A stretch of 8,320 nucleotides of DNA, taken from assembly GCF_905371695.1 (NCBI RefSeq), contig NZ_CAJPMA010000078.1:1-8320 (forward strand), written 5' to 3'. This stretch comes from an uncultured Campylobacter sp. (GTDB lineage Bacteria; Campylobacterota; Campylobacteria; Campylobacterales; Campylobacteraceae). Position 1 is the stretch's first letter; the number at the start of each line of letters is the position of its first letter. This document shows, piece after piece, positions 6,779-8,320 of this stretch. The translations under genes and the position numbers were made by a program. A model generated the notes under the pieces. That model made no database searches. It was given only the letters and a program-made list of their open reading frames with translations, and was not told the DNA's origin.

Positions 6779-6810
6779 TCAGCTTCGCTTGGAGTGCGGT
6801 TATCTTGGAG

Positions 6811-7962
6811 TTAGCCGTAAATTTTCTTTAATTTTGCTAGATTTGCGCTCAGATTTAAAAGTAGCATATCAGCCGCTACTAGCCTTGCCATCGCGGTAGC
6901 TACGACGCTGCCGCGCACTCCGATACACGGATCGTGTCGCCCGCGCAGCTCGCAGAGAGTATCCTCTCCGCGCACGTTTTGCGTCGCCTGAGATAAAAAT
7001 ATCGACGGAGTCGGCTTAAAATGCGTCTTTATCGCGACCTCTTGCCCGCTCGTCATGCCGCCCAGCGTTCCGCCCGCGTGATTTGAGGCAAAGCCGAATT
7101 TCTCGTCTGAATTTAAACCGCAGCAAGCCGCGCCGTCAAGAGTGGAGTTATCCATGCCCAAATTTAAGCCTGCATATGCCGCGCCCATCGAGTCATTATT
7201 TTGGCTGCCGCGCATCTTACTAGCATTCACGCCCTCGCCGATCTCTACGGCTTTGACTCCGTTTATGCACATCATCGCAGCCGCGATAGCCGCGTCAAAT
7301 TTATAGTATAGCCCCTCGCCAAGCCCGGCCGGCGCGCCGCGGATAACCGTGACGACGCTAGCTCCGACGCTGTCGTGCTCCTGCTTGGCTTTTAGGATTT
7401 CCTCTTTCATCGCCTCTTCGTTACCTAGCGAAAATATCTCCGATCGCGCCGCCAGCTCAAAATCCAGCTGCTCGCCGCACGAAATTTCGCCTACGCTAGC
7501 TACTCCGCTTTGCACGCTGACGCCAAACTCGCCCAGCAAAATTTGAGCTATCGCGCCGCCCGCCACGCGCACGGCCGTCTCTCTAGCCGAGCTACGTCCG
7601 CCGCCTCTGTGGTCGCGGATGCCGAATTTTCGGTAGTAGGCGTAGTCTGCGTGACCTGGACGAAAGAGTTCGCGTAAATTTTCGTAATCGCTGGATTTTT
7701 GATTTTCGTTTCGGATGATAAAGCCGATCGGAGTGCCGGTGCTTAGCCCGTCAAACACGCCGCTTAAAATTTCCGCTCGGTCGCCTTCGCTCCTTGCCGT
7801 TGCGAATTTCGAGCCGCCCGGTTTTCGCTTGTCAAGCTCGCTTTGGATGAAATTTAAATCTATACGCACGCCTGCGGGAAAGCCGTCTAGCACGCCGCCG
7901 ATCGCCGCTCCGTGACTCTCGCCGAACGTCGTTAATCTTAGTTTCGCTCCGAAAGTATTCAA
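6811..7962 (-). CDS. aroC: Chorismate synthase
   Basis: AroC converts EPSP to chorismate with reduced FMN, the last common step to aromatic amino acids and folate. The protein starts (TTG) NTFGAKLRLTTFGESHG, and homologues begin at this point. The start follows a perfect AAGGAG at seven nt; the in-frame ATG 60 nt further upstream would add a basic tail foreign to the family. Signatures seen are GESHGAAIGG (14-23), RPGHADYAYY (101-110), DHRGGGRSSARET (117-129), GGMTSGQE (301-308) and RHDPCIGVRG (342-351). At 383 aa it is about 20 longer than E. coli AroC (361) because of extra residues at about 258-285, between GSQNND and GFASNHAGG. Neighbours: it faces the rnc operon and is separated from it by a decayed region. 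Confidence 0.97.
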   Translation of the reverse strand: MNTFGAKLRLTTFGESHGAAIGGVLDGFPAGVRIDLNFIQSELDKRKPGGSKFATARSEGDRAEILSGVFDGLSTGTPIGFIIRNENQKSSDYENLRELFRPGHADYAYYRKFGIRDHRGGGRSSARETAVRVAGGAIAQILLGEFGVSVQSGVASVGEISCGEQLDFELAARSEIFSLGNEEAMKEEILKAKQEHDSVGASVVTVIRGAPAGLGEGLYYKFDAAIAAAMMCINGVKAVEIGEGVNASKMRGSQNNDSMGAAYAGLNLGMDNSTLDGAACCGLNSDEKFGFASNHAGGTLGGMTSGQEVAIKTHFKPTPSIFLSQATQNVRGEDTLCELRGRHDPCIGVRGSVVATAMARLVAADMLLLNLSANLAKLKKIYG

Positions 7963-7969
7963 AATTTTT

Positions 7970-7975
7970 CTCCTT
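7970..7975 (-). promoter_or_regulatory. Shine-Dalgarno AAGGAG deciding the TTG start of aroC
   Basis: AAGGAG on the minus strand lies seven nt before the TTG at 7962-7960, in the ideal window for initiation. It lies inside the longer frame that begins with ATG at 8022. Because of this site and the NTFG start of the family, the TTG is chosen over the ATG. Confidence 0.85.
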
Positions 7976-8011
7976 TTTAGCGACCCTCTTTTTTTGAAAT
8001 TTGCGCTCACT

Positions 8012-8017
8012 ATTCTA
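8012..8017 (-). promoter_or_regulatory. Possible -10 box of aroC
   Basis: TAGAAT on the minus strand, preceded by TTGCG, would place transcription start near 8005 and give a leader of about 40 nt before the TTG. It also lies just upstream of the false upstream ATG's reading. A second candidate, TATAAG, lies at 8024-8029. Both are in AT-rich DNA, so the choice is uncertain. Confidence 0.4.
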
Positions 8018-8152
8018 CGCAAACTTATATAGGTGTTATATTTATAATTTTGACTTTTTAAAGTTTATATTCTAGCATAGATAGCTAAATTAGCGGTATT
8101 TGACGCGATAAAATCAAGCAGAGGCTGCGGGTGCATGCAAGCTACGAAATTT

Positions 8153-8176
8153 AAAGGCCGCGAGAGTGGTCTTTTT
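8153..8176 (+). terminator. Hairpin with short T-run, possible terminator
   Basis: On the plus strand AAAGGCC (8153-8159) pairs with GGTCTTT (8168-8174), with one G-U pair and an 8-nt loop, followed by more T. No plus-strand gene that could use it is visible. On the minus strand, downstream of the partial gene, the stem has a mismatch and no T-run. It could be chance or the end of a small RNA. Confidence 0.2.
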
Positions 8177-8254
8177 CTGCATTTTACTCAAATTCTAAAA
8201 AATTTATGCGTTAAAATTTTCGACTGTAAATTAAATTTTTATATAGCAATACCA

Positions 8255-8320
8255 CTATTTAATTTTATAGATATCCAGAATATACTTTTCTATATCTGCT
8301 TCGCTTGGTGGAGATAATAA
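8255..8320 (-). CDS. C-terminal end of an unrecognised gene (cut by window edge)
   Basis: The minus strand is open from the window edge to TAG at 8255-8257 and reads LLSPPSEADIEKYILDIYKIK, 21 residues with the look of a real protein tail (a Pro-Ser turn, then an amphipathic helix). Its codons are AT-rich (ATA, TAT, AAA, ATT), unlike the GC-richer genes to the left. It runs in the same direction as aroC, about 290 bp upstream. The family cannot be told from 21 residues. The opposing plus-strand frame over the same bases looks like a shadow. Confidence 0.5.
   Translation of the reverse strand, partial: LLSPPSEADIEKYILDIYKIK

Larger units (their letters stand above)
5910..6810. other. Region without an intact gene, with coding-like fragments
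   Basis: Nine hundred bases with no complete gene. On the plus strand an open segment at 6019-6162 (with an ATG at 6049) and a short frame from an ATG near 5937 read only moderately protein-like. On the minus strand two stretches, at 6380-6523 and 6593-6778, read strongly protein-like but lack start codons and are bounded by stops; they are listed separately. A seven-T run at 6534-6540 lies between them. No clear terminator hairpin for the lipoprotein operon or for aroC was found. The picture suggests decayed genes at a rearrangement point. Confidence 0.55.
7963..8254. other. AT-rich spacer upstream of aroC
   Basis: This stretch holds the aroC ribosome-binding site and candidate -10 boxes, the weak hairpin at 8153-8176, and otherwise no supported gene. 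From about 8020 rightwards it is visibly more AT-rich than the rest of the window. Confidence 0.5.

Noticed and set aside
5910..6810. CRISPR array, transposon ends or prophage att site in the gene-poor region
   Set aside because: I saw no regularly spaced direct repeats, no terminal inverted repeats with target duplications, and no tRNA-like duplicate.
8135..8317. Plus-strand 60-aa open frame rich in Phe/Ile
   Set aside because: There is no ribosome site, the composition follows from AT-rich DNA, and it overlaps the more protein-like minus-strand tail at 8255-8320.

Overview
The window looks like chromosomal housekeeping DNA from a Campylobacter of the higher-GC oral group (C. rectus / C. 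showae / C. curvus-like). This is inferred from protein flavour, from the gene set dnaG, rnhA, rnc and aroC around a TPR protein (as I remember it, these genes also cluster in C. jejuni), from -10 boxes without a clear -35, and from the very frequent words TAAAATTT/AAATTTTA. No mobile element, CRISPR array or phage gene was recognised.

Layout. At the left edge is the 5' part of a CAU-anticodon tRNA on the minus strand with a TATAAT box. After about 390 bp without a convincing gene comes a minus-strand pair: dnaG (primase), then a PP-loop sulfur-transfer-type ATPase overlapping it by one base (TAATG). Divergent from dnaG is a tight plus-strand operon: a membrane-anchored TPR protein with a C-terminal zinc ribbon laid out like E. 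coli LapB, then rnhA (RNase HI), rnc (RNase III) and a small lipoprotein of unknown role. The genes overlap or abut, so they are probably co-transcribed. About 900 bp follow without an intact gene but with coding-like fragments on both strands, most clearly two on the minus strand lacking start codons. Then aroC (chorismate synthase) lies on the minus strand, starting at a TTG behind a strong AAGGAG. The last 300 bp are clearly more AT-rich and hold the last 21 codons of an unrecognised minus-strand gene.

Functions. dnaG, rnhA and rnc serve primer synthesis, RNA:DNA hybrid removal and dsRNA processing; the PP-loop protein probably acts on tRNA; aroC completes the common aromatic pathway. The LapB-like protein would, by analogy only, link this cluster to envelope homeostasis.

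No complete new system is visible. The points most worth a second look are the LapB-like architecture, the cysteine set of the PP-loop protein, a roughly 27-residue insertion in AroC, the decayed region between the rnc operon and aroC, and the composition change at the right edge.
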